NCBI GenBank assembly: GCA_905233255.1
Contig: CAJOCN010000010.1
Coordinates: forward strand, 1 to 60,793
DNA from: Paludibacteraceae bacterium
GTDB lineage: Bacteria; Bacteroidota; Bacteroidia; Bacteroidales; Paludibacteraceae
Length of the DNA: 60,793 bases
Direction of reading: 5' to 3'
Shown: positions 1 through 11,194 of the stretch, in pieces
Position numbering within the stretch: position 1 is the first letter of the stretch
Layout of the letters: each line of letters starts with the position of its first letter
Program-made: the position numbers and the translations under genes
Notes under the pieces: generated by a model
Database searches by the model: none
Told to the model about the DNA's origin: nothing
What the model saw: the letters and a program-made list of their open reading frames with translations, nothing else

Positions 1-3000
1 TGCCATGCCTCCGATGCGTCGGCACGGTAGTACCATTGGATGTCCGTGAAGCAGTTGCAGGTATCGACCAAAGCAATGGTGTTCTCGAACAACGGCATGG
101 TGTAGGTCTCCGGCAGGTTGACATGGAAGGTCACCGTGAACGGTTTCGACTCAAGCCAGTCGAAGCGGCTGTCACGGAAGGTGACGGTCATCGTATAGTC
201 GCCTGTCGGCAGGTCAACCGGTATCTCGATGTCGATATGGCCGTCAGGACCCGTTACCTCAAGATTCGTCCAGTCCACATCCGCGAAGCGGCTGTCGGCG
301 AAGTCGATCTTGTACTGGTCGGGGTTACCGCTGTTCAGATGGTAACGCAGGCTGTAGCCGCTGCCGTCGCAATAACCGTATGCGTACACCTCAATACCCT
401 CTTTCACCTCGGCTTCGTCATCCTCTTTCTCCGGGTTGTTGTCCGGGATGAAGTTCTCGATGATGATACCCTTCTTGCCGAAGATCTCGGAGGTCGGAAT
501 GAGGTCGTAGTTAGCGAGCAGTGCCGCATCGCCTGTCAGTTCGTAGAACATGGTGATGGTCTTGCCCTCGCCTACCGTAGCGTCGCTGAACGTAGCAGTG
601 GTGACATGACCGATCGGGTCATTGAGTTTGATATTCAGTACGACAGCGGTCGTGTTGCCGTCCTCGAACTTGGCCTCTTGAATGTCAGCACCGGATACTT
701 TGACTACAGCCTTGTTGACCGTCAGCGTGCCGGGAACGAAAGTGATTGCGTAGTTGTCAGCCTCTACATCCTTCGGCTCGATGGAGTAAGCACCGATATA
801 GCTGCCCGGAGCGTACTCGCAGTTGTAAGCCTGGGTGCCGAGCAGGACGTCTTTATCGTCCGTTCCCTGCCAGCCCGCATAGGTCACCGTGAACTCGGGA
901 TGCTCGTCGCCGTAGATCATCGTCTTGTCCTCGGCGGTGATGGTCAGCGGAGCCTTGGAGACCGTGAAGTCAACGGTCAGGGTGTCGATATAGTTGCCTA
1001 CAAACGCTACGATAGCGGTGTAGTCACCCGCCTTGGCCGGAGCCACGCCAGACTCCTCATATACAGAAGCGTCATTAGCCGTACCGATGAAGGTCAGCAC
1101 GTAGTCTTTCTCCTCCGTCAGGGTGAAGGTCGTATCGGTTACCACGATAGTCGGTCTGTTGACCTCGGCGTCGTAAACGAGTGCCTCTCCGGCGAGCTGT
1201 GCTGCCACGATGTCATCGTCCTTAGCGGACTTGCGGTTGACAGTCAGCGTGCCGTTGACGAAGGTGATGACGTAGTCGTGTGCGTCCACACCGGACGGGA
1301 TGATCGTGTAGTCGCCTACATGATCACCGCGGACGTATTCGCATGCGTATGCCTGGCTGCCGGTCAGGACATCCTTGGTGTCCGTGCCGAGGAAGCCTTG
1401 GTAGCTTACGGTGAACTCAGGAGCGTTTTCGCCGAAGATGTTCTCTTTGTCGTCGGCGGTGATGGTCAGCGGAGCCTTGGAGATGGTGAAGTCCACGGTC
1501 AGCATATCCTTGTAGTTGCCGATGAAGGCTATCTTAGCCGTGTACTCGCCTACGTGGGTCGGAGCGGTAGCGGACTCGGTGTACTCGGTCTCGCCGCGGC
1601 CGACGAAGGTCAGCGTGTAGTCCTTCTCTTCCGTCAGGGTGAGGGTCGTATCCTTCACAACGAGGGTCGGTTTGTTGACAGCATTGGTGTAAACCAGTTG
1701 CTCGCCATCCTCCTGAGCCGCCATGATGTCGGAGGACTCAGCAGACTTGCGGTTCACGGTGAGCGTGCCGTTGACGAAGGTGATGGTATAGTTAGCAGCA
1801 TCTACACCGCTCGGGATGATCGTGTAGTTGCCTACATCATTGCCGCGGGTGTAGTTGGTCTCGTATGCAATGGCACCGGTGAGCACATCCGCATTGTCCT
1901 CGCCCTGCCAGCCGGTATAAGTAACCGTGAACGCAGGAGCGTACTCGCCGTAGATAACAGCCTTGTTGTCCGCAGTAGCGGTCAGGGCTGCCTTGGCGAT
2001 GGTCACTACGACTGCATCCGCAGACTCGTAGTCAAGGTGGTTATGGTCACCAACAACGCGGTAATAAACACCGTAGGTATCGGCATCCTTAGCCTGCGGA
2101 AGAGCGGTATTCCAACTCTCCTCGTCATTCGGGGTGAAGGTGTACTCGAACGTACCGTGCTCAGTTTCACCGGCTGCAATCAGTGTCTGTGCGCCACCGT
2201 TATAGGTGAGCGTGTTAGCCACAGGCTCCGTGAAGGCGGGATCGGCCTTGAGAACGGTGAGCGTACCCTTGACATAGGTGATGTCGTAGTTAGCCGAAGT
2301 CTGTCCGCCCGGAACGATGTCATACAAAGCTACGTTGCTGCCGGCGGTATAGTCGCACGCGTATGCCAGTTCGCCCGTCAGCACGTCAGCAGGCAGGTCG
2401 CTGCCCTGCAGACCGTAGTACGATACGCTGAAGCCCGGAGCGGCAAAGCCGTAAACAACTTCTTTGTTCTCCGCGGTGATGGTCAGCGGAGCCTTAGCGA
2501 TCGATACCTCAATCGGATCGTATTCGCTATCGTTGTGGTTCGCATCACCGGCGACGCGGTAGAATACCTTATAGGTGCCTGCATCTTTCATTTGCGGCAG
2601 TGCGGTACTCCAGCTGCCTGACAACGTGGCGTCGAGGCTGTATTGGATCTCACCGCCGACAGGAGTTCCGGCTATGATGAGGGTCTGCGCAATACCATTA
2701 TAAACGAGGGTGTCGAACGCCACCGGAGCGGTACAATGGGATGCATCCTTGATGACGGTCAGTGTGCCGGGAACGAAGGTGATTGCGTAGTTAGATGCGC
2801 TCACGCCGCTCGGGGTGATGGTGTAGTCGCCTACGCCGGTCTCTATCGGCTGGTACTCGCAAGCGAATGTGATGTCACCGGTCAGGACTGAAGCATCGTC
2901 GTCGCCTTGCCAGCCGGCATAGGTAACGGTGTATGCAGGTACAGCGTTGCCATAGGTCACGGTCTTATCATCCGCCGTAGCGGTCAACTCAGCCTTGGCG

Positions 3001-6000
3001 ATCGTCACAGTTATCGGATCGGTAGCTACGGAGTCAAGGTGGTTGAGGTCACCCTGTACGCGGTAGAATACATTGTATGTATCGGCGCCCATAGCCATCG
3101 GCAGTTCAGCTTTCCAGCTATCCAGGAGGCTCGGATCGAGCGAGTACTCGAAGGTACCGTCGTTGGTCTGACCGGCAGCGATGAGGGTCTGGTTAGATGC
3201 GTTATAAACGAGGGTTTCAACAGCCGTCGGCGCGGTATAGGTAACCGGAGCCTTGGCGATCGTCACATTGACAGAACCCGCCATGTAATCCTCATGTCCT
3301 TCGCGCACGAGTTTATAGGTTACTACGTACGCGGCCGCGTTCATAGCCTGCGGCAGTTCGGTACTCCATTCACCGTCATTGATACGATACTCGATATGAC
3401 CTTCCTTCGCCACACCGGCGGTAATCAGGGTCTGCGCCGTGCCGTTGTAAACGAGGGTGTCATATGCCGCCGGATTGGTGGTGATGATCGGTGTATAGAC
3501 AGCCTTGATGCGGAGACCTTCTTCAAGGAAGTCGCCTGCTTTGACATCCCAGCGAACGAACTCGTAACCGTTGAACTCAGGAGCCGGATCGGGGATATGG
3601 AGCAGCGCTACTTTCTCATTCTTGAGCTCGCCGTCCTTACCCATATAGCTTACGTTGTGCTCAATCTTCGCAACGAGGATAGCCCATGCTTCCTCAGCGT
3701 TGGTGAGTTTTTGGCTTACCTCGGCGTCAACGAGTGCTTTCGAAGGATCGCTCAGTGCGTCGTATTTCTCGCGAGCGGTCTCGATAGCAGCTTTGACAGC
3801 CGGGTCATAGGTAATCTCAGCCGGGATTGCCTCAATCGCTGCGATAGCATCCAGTGCTGCATATTGGGTGGCAGCGTCTGTCATTTTCTGTACATCAGCG
3901 GCATCGAGCGCACCCTTGGCAGCGTCGCTCAATTGGTTGTATGCCACGAGAGCGGCTCCGATAGCTGCGCCGCTGGTCGGATACTCAACCGGAGTAGGAA
4001 TAGCATCAATCAGGTCTTTTACAGCCTGCGCCGAATCCAGCGGAGTAGCACCTCCGCCTTCAGATACCAAACGGACCATGCAACCATACGCGCGATTGGT
4101 GCCGGTACAAGCGCTTTGAGACTGATTGTAGTAAATTGTGAATACATACGAAGTATCATTATTCAACGAGGTGGAGCTGCAATATTTAGCATCATTTGCT
4201 ATCAATGGATATGTGCCATTGCGAGCAGGGCCAGAAGGCAGGAACACCGCACCGGCGTTCTCCATTGCGGTCCAGTCGTCGCCTGAATAGACATTCGTTG
4301 TAAAGTTGTCCGGATTAGCGGTAAAGGCCGGACCGCTCCAATCGTTCGGAAGGAAGATGTAGCCGTTCTTGTCGTTTACGGTAGCCCTACCCTTGGTATT
4401 ATTTTCAATCAGATAATTCCATTCGTCTTTCGTAAGCGTGCGCCAACCGGCACCCATGTTGGGTCCCCAATCGACAAAATCTCCGATATAATCGACGGCC
4501 TTATAGCTATTATTGATACCATAGTAGGTAGCGGCCGTACTCCAACCGAACAGATCCACCGTACCATTCTCAGAAACGGTTCCGTTATTCGCTACGGCAA
4601 TACCAAGGTAATTCCATTGGTTAGCAGCAAAGCCCCATGTCCAGTGGTCACCGAGGTCGGTAGTCGTAGCCTGCAGGTTACCTTTCGAGAATGCGATTTG
4701 GTCGCCATTGGCATTAATAGTGAACTTACCGTTCAACGCACCGGCAGGCATTCCGCCGCCCGGGTTCTTTTCTGCAAGAGCAGCCTCAGCAGCGGTCAGC
4801 ACATCATAGTTGCTTACCAGCAGTTTCTGGTCTGCGTTGAGTGCCTCGTACGCAGCGCGCGCGCTTTCTATGGAATCGCGCGTAGCGAGTTTGAGCTCTA
4901 CCGGCGTCGGGATGGCATTGATCTTAGCGATTACCTTGTCAGCCTCGGCTTGGTTGAGAGCCGTCAGAGCTGCCTCAGCGTCAGTCAGTTTCTGTACGGT
5001 AGTATCATCGAGTGCATCCTTAGCGTTGTCGCTCAGGGCGTCGTATGCAGCACGGGCATCCTCAATCGCCTTCACACAAGCAGCATCCAATGTGATTTCA
5101 GCCGGAATAGCATCAATCAGGTCTTTCACTGCCTGAGCATCGGCAAGAGGTGAAGCCGGTGCGTTCTCGGTCACGAGGCGCACCGAGCGGCCGTAATGAA
5201 GAAGGTTGAAGCTATTAGCACTCAACTCAGAATTATTAAAGTACATGTAGTTCGCGGTGTACGCATCAATGGATGTAGCCGACCAGTAGTAACCGGCGGA
5301 GCCCGCCTCGCTCACATTCGTGCCGTTCCTGTTACCGGCGGCAGGCAGAAAGACAGCACCATGAGCCTCTAATTCATTTGTCCACTCATCAGAGCTGATT
5401 ATGTTGCCGTTGAAATCAACATCGGGATTATTGGTGGATGCCAATGCGTGGTAAGCCTCATCCCAATTATCCGGTAGGATGATAAGACCGGCTACACTAT
5501 TCACTGTTGCCTTGGCATAACGCACACCCGAAGTGGTGGTACGCGAGTTCAAAAGGTACTCCAATTCACTGCTGGTCAGAGTGCGCCAGTCTTCTCCAAG
5601 AGACGCTTTTAGGTCGGTATTGCTGCTCCAATCGACGAAACTAGCATAGTAGGTGCCGTTGTCAGTGCTGTTATGAATACCATAGAAGGTAGTAGAAGTG
5701 CTCCAGCCGAACAAATCGACTGTACCGTTAGCGGATACCGTACCGTTGCCACTGATAGCGTTGTTGGCAGCAGCATTGCCGATGACGTCATACTGGTGAG
5801 CGGCAAAGCTCCATGTCCAGTTAGCACCGAGGTCAGCTGTCGTAGCTTGCAGGTTACCCTTGGAGAAATAAACGACACTTGATTCGTCAATCGTGAACTT
5901 ACCGCTCAGTGCGCCTGCACCGCCACCCGGGTTCTTTTCTGCAAGAGCAGCCTCAGCGTCGGTCAGTTTCTGCAACGTGGCAGCAGGAACCAAAGCTTTC

Positions 6001-9000
6001 TGGTCAGCAGTCAGGGCGTCGTACGCAGCGCGCGCGCTTTCTATAGAATCGCGCGTAGCGAGTTTGAGCTCTACCGGCTGCGGGATGTTGTTGATTTTAG
6101 CGACCGCCTTGTCCGCCTCGGCTTGGTTGAGGTCCTTCAATGCTTGCTCAGCGTCGTTCAGCTTCTGTACGTCAGCTGCATCCAGCGCACCCTGAGCAGC
6201 CTCGCTCAGTGCGTTGTAAGCGTCGCGTGCTGCCTGAACAGCGTTCACGCAAGCGGCATCCAGTGTAATCTCAACCGGGATAGTCTCAATCAGGTCTTTC
6301 ACAGCCTGAGCCGAATCCAGCGGAGAAGGAGCAGCTACGGCTACCAGACGGACAGGTTGACCGAAGTAAATGCGGCTTCCGAACACTCTTGAAGTGGTCT
6401 CATCGAATTCGAAACAGTACGCCGCGGCATCGGAGACAACATTAGACGCCCAATACCAGCCTTTCTCGCCAACACCTTCGATTTCCGGTTCGCGGTAGCC
6501 CGCTGCCGGCAAAAAGACAGCACCCGCTGCTTCCATCTGTGTCCATTGTTCTGCGGTATAGTCATTTGTCGTCCAGTTATTAGGATTTGCAGTAAAACTC
6601 AGTCCTGCAGGCAGCGTCCAACTATCCGGCAATAACACATAGCCATGTACATCAGCTACAGTGGCTTGGCCTTTGAGATGAGCAGCATTTGTACGATTTT
6701 TTATAAGGTGATTCCACTCTTGTACGGTCATCGTACGCCATAGGTTGGCTTCGTTGCCGCCGTTACTGATCGCATTTGTACCCCAATCGGTAAACGTGGA
6801 GTAATCCCCGTCGACTGTGCTTGCTTTGGCAGGATTATTACCCGTTCCCCAACCAAAGAGGTCAATCCAACCGGTGTATGTGTCAGAGATATTGGCATTA
6901 TCTGCGCCAATCATATCGTACTGGTTCGTAGCAAACCGCAAAGTGGTGGTTGATGCCTGGTACTGCAGGTTACCTTTCGCGAATGCGATTTGGTCGCCGT
7001 CTGCGTTAATCGTGAACTTACCGTTCAGAGCACCGGCAGGAGCACCGCCGCCCGGGTTGAGACCTGCAAGAGCAGCCTCAGCGGTGGTCAGCACATCATA
7101 GTTGCTTACCAGCAGTTTCTGGTCAGCAGTCAGGGCGTCGTACGCAGCGCGTGCGTTCTGTATAGAATCGAGCGTAGCGAGTTTCAGCGTAACCGGCGTC
7201 GGGATGGCATTGATCTTAGCAACTACCTTGTCTGCCTCGGCTTGATAGAGTGCAGTCAGGTCTGCCTCAGCGTCGGTCAGTTTCGCTAAGGTAGCTTCTT
7301 CGAGCAAACCTTTGGCCGCCTCGCTCAGTTTGTTGTATGCCTCGCGGGCGTCATTGATTGCCTTCACGCAAGCGTCTTCCAATGTGATTTCTGCCGGAAT
7401 AGCCTCAATCATGTCTTTCACTACCAGCGCCGAATCCAGCGGAGTAGAGGCTACGGGAGCATTGTTGCTGACGAGACGAACAGATAAGCCGTGATAACGA
7501 TAGCGGTCGTTATTCGGAACCACATTCGAACCCATGAATCCCATGAAATAGGATGCTTGGTAACTCATGGGGGTACTCGACCAATAGAAGCCGGTGCCTT
7601 CGTTGATAGTAACCGTAGTACCGGCTCTTCTGCCTGCGGCGGGCATGAATACCGCGCCTGCGGCTTCCATCGCCTCCCAGTTGCCACCGGTGGTATAGAC
7701 ATTGGTAGAGTATCCTTTGTCTACATTTTGCGGTATAAACGCTTTGTTGCCTTTATTCTTCATTGGGTCGGTAAATGCATCCGGAATGATGATGACACCG
7801 TTCACACCACCAACTGTCGCATATCCGTATTTAGATGCGGCATCTGTTCTTGTTTTAAACAGATATACCCATTCATCATTGGACAATATGCGCCAGTCGT
7901 TATAGCCGCCGATGTTCGCATCGTTGGCTGCAACACCCCAGTCTCCCTTCAGGGTTTCGGTTTCACCGAGACCGTAATCGCTGACATTATCACTATTGCT
8001 GACACCGTATTTGGCGACGCCGCTTGTCAAAACAGTACTCGAGTTGGCTACCCAGCCAAAGAGATCCACTGTACCAGCGCCGGAAAGCGTACCGTTGCCA
8101 TTGATGATGATGTTGCCGGAAGTATCTCCTATATAGTCATACTGATGCGCGGCAAATGCCCAACTCCAATTGGTGCCGTTGTAAGTAGCCTGCAAATTAC
8201 CATGTGAGAAATAAACCACTTGACCTTCTCCTACCGAGAACGGTTTGGAGAGTTTCTCGTTCACACCACCGATAGCAGCGAAAGCGGCCTCAAGGTTGGT
8301 GAGTTTAGACAAGTTGTTTACGGCTGCTTGTACCTCTGCAGAGAGGGCGTTGTAAGCAGCGCGTGCTGCTACCATTAAATCATAAGTAGAGAAATAGGTA
8401 GAGAGCTTGATAGCCGTCGGCAGCGCTTCAATTTGCGCAATTACCGGAGCAGCTGCTGCTGCTGCCAATGCCGCGTAATCCGTCTCTGCAGTCGTCAGCG
8501 TAGCGCTATTGGTTACGAGATCTTTGTCACCGTCGCTCAGCGCGTTGTACGCCGTACGGGCAGCATCAATCTTCGCCTTGCACTCTGCGGTGAACTCTAC
8601 CGTACCGATGGCGTTAATCAGCGCCATCACATCAGCCGGAGTCAGATTAGCAGACAGATATCCGCCTGCGCCGACATAAGCTTTGTCGACGCCTGTTGCT
8701 TCACTATCATAATTAGGAAGATTAGTGCAACCATAGAACATAGCGGATCCGTTTGTAACAGCAGAAGTATTCCAACCGTCGCCTACGTAGATGGTAGTCA
8801 AATTAGAGCATCCGTTGAACATTCCCTTCATATCCGTCACTTTCGCCGTATTGAACGAACTTAGATCAAGAGAAGTCAGAGCCTTACAATCATAGAACAT
8901 ATAACGCATACTCTCAACGTTCGCCGTTGCCAAGTTTTCAAGACCATTGATGGTAGTCAAACCACTGAAAACATAGAAGAGATTATAGAATGACGTCAGC

Positions 9001-11186
9001 GTATGATTCTGACACGACGCATCAATAGTAAGGGTCGTGATATACTTACGATCACTATATTGAATAGCGTTTCCGTCATACACAGGATTGCTTCCTGCCA
9101 AACCCCATTTCAAGGTACCCGCTGTGCCATCCACCTCCATGTAGAGTTGGTTGGTCTGAATAGCCGAGATGATTGCTTCTTTCGTAGCCCAGTTGGTCGC
9201 TGCCTTGTAGGTGGCTACCGATGCAGCCGGTACATAGATATGTTCGAGTTTGTCACAATCGAAGAACGCATTATTCCCTAAAGTAGGAGGAGTTGTCGCC
9301 TCACAAGTGATAGTGGTCAAATTTTCGCAATTACGGAAAAACCAATTTCCAATGTTTTCGACACTGGCAGGAATAGTTACATCGGTTAATGCACTGCAAT
9401 TAGTGAATGCATCCTCCCCAATGGACTGAACGCTGTTACCAATCGTCAGAGAACTTATCTTGTCGCAAGTATCGAAGGCAGACTCTCCAATGCTGGTTAC
9501 GCTGTTCGGAATGATCACGGAAGTCAAGCTTTCGCAACTGCCAAACGCAGACTCACCAATGGTCTGAACTTTGTTACCAATCGTTAAAGAGGTCATAGCC
9601 CTACATTCATCGAAAGCATATGCTTCTATGTTTGTAACATCGTTACCAATAACAACAGAAAGCAAGGCAGTGCATTCGTCGAACGCAGACTCTCCAATGG
9701 TCGTCACTCCGTCGCTGATGATCAGATGCTCTATCTGTGTGTTTTGATAATAAGCCTCTGTTCCCGGATTAGAGTTCACCGTCAGGGTTTTGGTATCTTC
9801 ATCCCATACGTCGCCAGCAAGTACCCAAGCCGGAGCGGGATCGGGAGCAATGTCGCTGACGAGGCGCACCGAGTTGCCGTTGCACCGTTGGCTGGTGTTA
9901 TTCGGTTTCAGCTTGCTTGCGCCGAAGTACAAGTAGAAGGCACTCGTACTTGCTTGCGCCGAAGAAGACCAATAGTACCCGCCGGAACCAAGGTAGAGCA
10001 CAGTCGTACCATTGCGGTAGCCCGCAGCAGGAAGGAAGACCGCGCCGGCTGCCTGCAGGGCAGTCCACTCTGCCTCCGTGAAAGTAGTATTATACGTAAG
10101 ACTACCTGCCGCTACCGCACAAGCAGACCACTTGGAAGCTATGCTACCCACCGCAGGAAGATTATTATACAAATCATCCGGCAGGATAATCATACCCGCA
10201 TATTCAGTGCCGCTGACGGTGATCTTGCACAGACCGCGGAGGGACTGGTAATTGGCGCGCTGATCCGAAGGAGTAGGACCGCCGTTACCCGGACCAATCA
10301 GGTATCCCCACTCTTCTGCGGTCAGCGTACGCCAGCCGTCACCCATGTTCTTACCCCAGTCATAACCGCCGAGCGTCTCGCTGGCGCTTTTGGGGGAGGT
10401 GGTACCGTAATACGCATCATCGTGATAAGTGGAATACGGCTGATAAGCATTCACATCGGTACGGCTGATACCGTTCGTTGCCCAACCGAAGAGACTTATT
10501 ACTTCCTGAGAAGCATAATCATTACCTACGTTCTGATTATTAGTCTCCGCCATATCATACTGATTGGTCATAAACTCGAATTTGCCGGTTGACTTGGTGT
10601 ATTTCAAGTTACCCTTGGAGAAGCAAACGAATTTTCCGTCGGCAACGGAGAACTTACCCTTCAGTGCGCCGGCTGGAGTGCCACCGCCGCCGGGCTCTTC
10701 ACTGTCACTTTCAAAGTAGAACACGATGTCGCCTTCGATACTTTGATTCACGCTGTGGAGTCCATTGTCCATCAGAGTTACAGTACTGGCATTGCCGGTC
10801 CAAGTGAGTATATAACCATTATACTCATCTCCACTCAATACCCATCCATCTCCTTTGGGGAACGACTCCCAGTCTGATGGATAGCCGGCAGCAATTACAA
10901 TCTTGACGAAGTTCTCGCCGAGAGAATTGGAGAACACATAATTTCCGGCAGTAGGACTAAAGGTACCCTGTATGCACTGCAGTGAGGCATCGCCCCAATA
11001 ACTAACAATGAAAAAGGCATTATCGCTCATTGTTACAGTTACCCCGTCCTTAGTAAAAGGAGTTCCTGCATTATAACCTTTTTCTTCATGATTTCCGTAC
11101 TGGTCACTTATCCAGGTGACACTCGCCCAGCTCATCCCTACACTTGCTACTATAGCAAGAAGTAGGATATAAAATCTCTTTATCAT
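1..11186 (-). CDS. Giant modular secreted surface protein (partial, C-terminus outside window)
   Basis: The frame opens at ATG 11186 and stays open to base 1, giving at least 3,728 codons; checks near 8681, 5930, 3518 and 1208 fall in the same frame. Residues 1-21 look like a Sec signal peptide (MIKRFYILLLAIVASVG...). Approximate order: an unassigned N-terminal region; a FISUMP-like module (170-450; DGWRTLTAEEW); BspA-type leucine-rich repeats (460-665; TSIGESAFDTC); a DUF285-like stretch (685-830; FYDCKALTSLDLSSF). Then four alternations of an alanine-rich helical module (AYDALSDNAKDAL type) and a FISUMP-like module up to about 2380, and a fifth helical module. Next come one Listeria-Bacteroides-type unit (2510-2565) and many MBG/YDG-like units (2570-3510; LTITADDKTxxYGD). 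Domain names come from motif recognition only. The start lies 8 bp after the upstream stop, so it is the second gene of an operon. It is probably a cell-surface adhesin or a type IX-secreted protein; the C-terminal signal is not visible. Confidence 0.85.
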   Translation of the reverse strand, partial: MIKRFYILLLAIVASVGMSWASVTWISDQYGNHEEKGYNAGTPFTKDGVTVTMSDNAFFIVSYWGDASLQCIQGTFSPTAGNYVFSNSLGENFVKIVIAAGYPSDWESFPKGDGWVLSGDEYNGYILTWTGNASTVTLMDNGLHSVNQSIEGDIVFYFESDSEEPGGGGTPAGALKGKFSVADGKFVCFSKGNLKYTKSTGKFEFMTNQYDMAETNNQNVGNDYASQEVISLFGWATNGISRTDVNAYQPYSTYHDDAYYGTTSPKSASETLGGYDWGKNMGDGWRTLTAEEWGYLIGPGNGGPTPSDQRANYQSLRGLCKITVSGTEYAGMIILPDDLYNNLPAVGSIASKWSACAVAAGSLTYNTTFTEAEWTALQAAGAVFLPAAGYRNGTTVLYLGSGGYYWSSSAQASTSAFYLYFGASKLKPNNTSQRCNGNSVRLVSDIAPDPAPAWVLAGDVWDEDTKTLTVNSNPGTEAYYQNTQIEHLIISDGVTTIGESAFDECTALLSVVIGNDVTNIEAYAFDECRAMTSLTIGNKVQTIGESAFGSCESLTSVIIPNSVTSIGESAFDTCDKISSLTIGNSVQSIGEDAFTNCSALTDVTIPASVENIGNWFFRNCENLTTITCEATTPPTLGNNAFFDCDKLEHIYVPAASVATYKAATNWATKEAIISAIQTNQLYMEVDGTAGTLKWGLAGSNPVYDGNAIQYSDRKYITTLTIDASCQNHTLTSFYNLFYVFSGLTTINGLENLATANVESMRYMFYDCKALTSLDLSSFNTAKVTDMKGMFNGCSNLTTIYVGDGWNTSAVTNGSAMFYGCTNLPNYDSEATGVDKAYVGAGGYLSANLTPADVMALINAIGTVEFTAECKAKIDAARTAYNALSDGDKDLVTNSATLTTAETDYAALAAAAAAPVIAQIEALPTAIKLSTYFSTYDLMVAARAAYNALSAEVQAAVNNLSKLTNLEAAFAAIGGVNEKLSKPFSVGEGQVVYFSHGNLQATYNGTNWSWAFAAHQYDYIGDTSGNIIINGNGTLSGAGTVDLFGWVANSSTVLTSGVAKYGVSNSDNVSDYGLGETETLKGDWGVAANDANIGGYNDWRILSNDEWVYLFKTRTDAASKYGYATVGGVNGVIIIPDAFTDPMKNKGNKAFIPQNVDKGYSTNVYTTGGNWEAMEAAGAVFMPAAGRRAGTTVTINEGTGFYWSSTPMSYQASYFMGFMGSNVVPNNDRYRYHGLSVRLVSNNAPVASTPLDSALVVKDMIEAIPAEITLEDACVKAINDAREAYNKLSEAAKGLLEEATLAKLTDAEADLTALYQAEADKVVAKINAIPTPVTLKLATLDSIQNARAAYDALTADQKLLVSNYDVLTTAEAALAGLNPGGGAPAGALNGKFTINADGDQIAFAKGNLQYQASTTTLRFATNQYDMIGADNANISDTYTGWIDLFGWGTGNNPAKASTVDGDYSTFTDWGTNAISNGGNEANLWRTMTVQEWNHLIKNRTNAAHLKGQATVADVHGYVLLPDSWTLPAGLSFTANPNNWTTNDYTAEQWTQMEAAGAVFLPAAGYREPEIEGVGEKGWYWASNVVSDAAAYCFEFDETTSRVFGSRIYFGQPVRLVAVAAPSPLDSAQAVKDLIETIPVEITLDAACVNAVQAARDAYNALSEAAQGALDAADVQKLNDAEQALKDLNQAEADKAVAKINNIPQPVELKLATRDSIESARAAYDALTADQKALVPAATLQKLTDAEAALAEKNPGGGAGALSGKFTIDESSVVYFSKGNLQATTADLGANWTWSFAAHQYDVIGNAAANNAISGNGTVSANGTVDLFGWSTSTTFYGIHNSTDNGTYYASFVDWSSNTDLKASLGEDWRTLTSSELEYLLNSRTTTSGVRYAKATVNSVAGLIILPDNWDEAYHALASTNNPDVDFNGNIISSDEWTNELEAHGAVFLPAAGNRNGTNVSEAGSAGYYWSATSIDAYTANYMYFNNSELSANSFNLLHYGRSVRLVTENAPASPLADAQAVKDLIDAIPAEITLDAACVKAIEDARAAYDALSDNAKDALDDTTVQKLTDAEAALTALNQAEADKVIAKINAIPTPVELKLATRDSIESARAAYEALNADQKLLVSNYDVLTAAEAALAEKNPGGGMPAGALNGKFTINANGDQIAFSKGNLQATTTDLGDHWTWGFAANQWNYLGIAVANNGTVSENGTVDLFGWSTAATYYGINNSYKAVDYIGDFVDWGPNMGAGWRTLTKDEWNYLIENNTKGRATVNDKNGYIFLPNDWSGPAFTANPDNFTTNVYSGDDWTAMENAGAVFLPSGPARNGTYPLIANDAKYCSSTSLNNDTSYVFTIYYNQSQSACTGTNRAYGCMVRLVSEGGGATPLDSAQAVKDLIDAIPTPVEYPTSGAAIGAALVAYNQLSDAAKGALDAADVQKMTDAATQYAALDAIAAIEAIPAEITYDPAVKAAIETAREKYDALSDPSKALVDAEVSQKLTNAEEAWAILVAKIEHNVSYMGKDGELKNEKVALLHIPDPAPEFNGYEFVRWDVKAGDFLEEGLRIKAVYTPIITTNPAAYDTLVYNGTAQTLITAGVAKEGHIEYRINDGEWSTELPQAMNAAAYVVTYKLVREGHEDYMAGSVNVTIAKAPVTYTAPTAVETLVYNASNQTLIAAGQTNDGTFEYSLDPSLLDSWKAELPMAMGADTYNVFYRVQGDLNHLDSVATDPITVTIAKAELTATADDKTVTYGNAVPAYTVTYAGWQGDDDASVLTGDITFACEYQPIETGVGDYTITPSGVSASNYAITFVPGTLTVIKDASHCTAPVAFDTLVYNGIAQTLIIAGTPVGGEIQYSLDATLSGSWSTALPQMKDAGTYKVFYRVAGDANHNDSEYDPIEVSIAKAPLTITAENKEVVYGFAAPGFSVSYYGLQGSDLPADVLTGELAYACDYTAGSNVALYDIVPGGQTSANYDITYVKGTLTVLKADPAFTEPVANTLTYNGGAQTLIAAGETEHGTFEYTFTPNDEESWNTALPQAKDADTYGVYYRVVGDHNHLDYESADAVVVTIAKAALTATADNKAVIYGEYAPAFTVTYTGWQGEDNADVLTGAIAYETNYTRGNDVGNYTIIPSGVDAANYTITFVNGTLTVNRKSAESSDIMAAQEDGEQLVYTNAVNKPTLVVKDTTLTLTEEKDYTLTFVGRGETEYTESATAPTHVGEYTAKIAFIGNYKDMLTVDFTISKAPLTITADDKENIFGENAPEFTVSYQGFLGTDTKDVLTGSQAYACEYVRGDHVGDYTIIPSGVDAHDYVITFVNGTLTVNRKSAKDDDIVAAQLAGEALVYDAEVNRPTIVVTDTTFTLTEEKDYVLTFIGTANDASVYEESGVAPAKAGDYTAIVAFVGNYIDTLTVDFTVSKAPLTITAEDKTMIYGDEHPEFTVTYAGWQGTDDKDVLLGTQAYNCEYAPGSYIGAYSIEPKDVEADNYAITFVPGTLTVNKAVVKVSGADIQEAKFEDGNTTAVVLNIKLNDPIGHVTTATFSDATVGEGKTITMFYELTGDAALLANYDLIPTSEIFGKKGIIIENFIPDNNPEKEDDEAEVKEGIEVYAYGYCDGSGYSLRYHLNSGNPDQYKIDFADSRFADVDWTNLEVTGPDGHIDIEIPVDLPTGDYTMTVTFRDSRFDWLESKPFTVTFHVNLPETYTMPLFENTIALVDTCNCFTDIQWYYRADASEAW

Positions 11187-11194
11187 AGTATAAT

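Noticed and set aside
36..4286. Long open frames on the plus strand (861 and 459 codons)
   Set aside because: They are antisense to the giant minus-strand gene, whose repeated MBG/YDG-like domains and codon use are clear. The plus products have no recognisable domains and lack ribosome sites.
7491..10592. Further plus-strand open frames in the giant gene
   Set aside because: Same reason: shadows of the FISUMP-like and leucine-rich repeat coding region.
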